From assembly GCA_022819985.1 (NCBI GenBank), contig JAJEGH010000001.1, positions 1 to 64,000 of the forward strand: DNA of 64,000 nt, read 5' to 3'. Of the stretch, positions 63,165 to 64,000 are shown one piece after another. Made by a program: the position numbers and the translations under genes. The first letter of the stretch is position 1. The number at the start of each line of letters is the position of its first letter. Below the pieces are notes generated by a model. The model did not search any database and had not been told where the DNA came from. It saw only the letters and a program-made list of their open reading frames with translations. Origin of the DNA: Alphaproteobacteria bacterium (GTDB lineage: Bacteria > Pseudomonadota > Alphaproteobacteria > Bin65).

Positions 63165-64000
63165 TCAGCCCGCGTCTTCGCTATAAGCCTTGACGACCTG
63201 GTCGGCGAGGCGGCCGGTCAGCTCCTGGAGATAGTCGAAAGCGTATTCGAAGGTGCCGACGCCCTGGGTGAGGGAGCGCAGTTCGATGATCAGGTCCTGC
63301 AGTTCGGCCTGGGGCAGCTTGGCGCCGATCTCGTCCCAGTTGTTCCAGCCCGACTTGGAATCGAAACCGAGGATCTGGCCGCGCCGGCCGCTGATCAGGC
63401 CCTGGATGTTCGACGTGAAGTGCGACGGCGCCGATATCTTCACGTCGTAGATCGGCTCGAGCAGCACCGGACGCGCCTTCGGCATGCCCTCGCGCATGGC
63501 GAGCGAGCCGGCGGTCTTGAAGGCCTGGTCGGAACTGTCGACCGAATGATACTGGCCGTCGGTCAGCGTCACCGAGACATCGACCACCGGAAAGCCGAGC
63601 GGCCCGGACGACAGATACTCCTTAACCCCGGCCTCGACCGCCGGAATATACTGGCGCGGCACCCGGCCGCCGACGATCGTGTCCTGGAACTCGAAGCCCG
63701 CGCCGCGCGGCAGCGGCTTGATATCGACATGCACGTCGCCGAACTGGCCGTGGCCTCCGGACTGCTTCTTGTGCCGGGCGTGCTGGGAGACCGGCTGCTT
63801 GATCGTCTCCTTGTAGGCGACCTTCGGCCGGCGGCTCGCCACCGTCAGGTTGTATTTGCTCTTGAGCCGGTCGATCGCGACCTTGAGATGGATCTCGCCC
63901 TGGCCGGCCAGCACCAGTTCCCGGGTATCCTGGTTGTGCTCCAGGATGAGCGACGGGTCCTCTTCGGCCATCCGGCCCATGGCGCCGGTCAGCTTGACCT
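63165..64000 (-). CDS. Elongation factor G-like GTPase (C-terminal part; runs off the window)
   Basis: The frame is open to the right edge and contains the last 278 residues of an EF-G-like protein: GQGEIHLKVAIDRLKSKYNL, SGGHGQFGDVHVDIKPLP, GGRVPRQYIPAVEAGVKE and the C-terminal domain V with ISGRRGQILGFDSKSGWNNW then ELRSLTQGVGTFEYAFDYL. The tail (ELTGRLADQVVKAY) is that of a second EF-G paralogue branch rather than the housekeeping FusA. It would act at the ribosome; the GTPase domain lies outside the window. Confidence 0.88.
   Translation of the reverse strand, partial: VKLTGAMGRMAEEDPSLILEHNQDTRELVLAGQGEIHLKVAIDRLKSKYNLTVASRRPKVAYKETIKQPVSQHARHKKQSGGHGQFGDVHVDIKPLPRGAGFEFQDTIVGGRVPRQYIPAVEAGVKEYLSSGPLGFPVVDVSVTLTDGQYHSVDSSDQAFKTAGSLAMREGMPKARPVLLEPIYDVKISAPSHFTSNIQGLISGRRGQILGFDSKSGWNNWDEIGAKLPQAELQDLIIELRSLTQGVGTFEYAFDYLQELTGRLADQVVKAYSEDAG

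Overview
The window is GC-rich chromosomal DNA from an alphaproteobacterium, most likely of a Rhodospirillales-type lineage (inference). The main evidence is gene order: pckA next to chvI-chvG, then hprK, rapZ, a PTS EIIA(Man) and HPr, and the run lysC-ptsP-rodZ-like-ispG-hisS-prfA-prmC-DUF4167, followed by ubiG and HDAC-xseB-ispA-dxs. All are typical alphaproteobacterial neighbourhoods. The window holds mostly ordinary housekeeping and metabolic genes in tight operons, many with ATGA or GTGA overlaps. I saw no rRNA, tRNA, CRISPR array, transposase, integrase or phage gene.

Region by region. 0.2-3 kb: three minus-strand genes for acyl-CoA or flavin chemistry (hotdog thioesterase, CoA-transferase III/racemase, LLM oxidoreductase). 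3.3-8.2 kb: a Gld-type ABC exporter operon (ATPase, permease, GldG, DUF4340). 8.3-9.0 kb: a VapBC-like toxin-antitoxin pair. 9.2-10.4 kb: a two-domain dienelactone hydrolase. 10.5-16.7 kb: a peptide/nickel-type ABC importer whose last ATPase is fused in frame to a short-chain dehydrogenase. 17-22.8 kb: a fatty-acid-type operon (acyl-CoA ligase, AidB-like dehydrogenase, SDR, phosphotransferase, GNAT). 22.8-25 kb: a small accessory patch with a RelE/XRE pair, a cyclase and a HicB antitoxin beside a truncated partner and a duplicated pckA 3' end. 25-37 kb: pckA, a HugZ-like protein, a PCu(A)C-like protein without copper ligands, ChvIG, an AEC transporter, HprK, RapZ, EIIA, HPr, FadD and MOSC. 37.7-49.7 kb: translation, isoprenoid and regulatory housekeeping genes. 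49.7-54.5 kb: an RND efflux pump. 54.6-58.9 kb: HDAC-xseB-ispA-dxs. 59-59.3 kb: a second HicB with a decayed HicA. 59.4-63.1 kb: an Fe3+/polyamine-type ABC importer. The right edge cuts an EF-G-like gene.

How the parts work together: PtsP, HPr, EIIA(Man) and HprK form a regulatory phosphorelay with no sugar permease in view, and ChvGI and PckA sit beside it. This is the conserved alphaproteobacterial link between carbon/nitrogen status, envelope or acid sensing and gluconeogenesis. IspG, IspA and Dxs supply isoprenoids.

The most unusual signals are: (1) the ABC ATPase-SDR fusion with an internal ribosome site; (2) a near-consensus promoter, hairpins and an 18-bp perfect palindrome in the gene-free 620 bp between rapZ and EIIA; (3) two HicB genes each preceded by a truncated partner gene, one at a duplicated pckA end; (4) a PCu(A)C-fold protein that has lost its copper ligands; (5) a RodZ-like protein with two DUF4115 domains; (6) recurrent 15-bp tandem repeats. 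I did not see a convincing wholly new multi-gene system.
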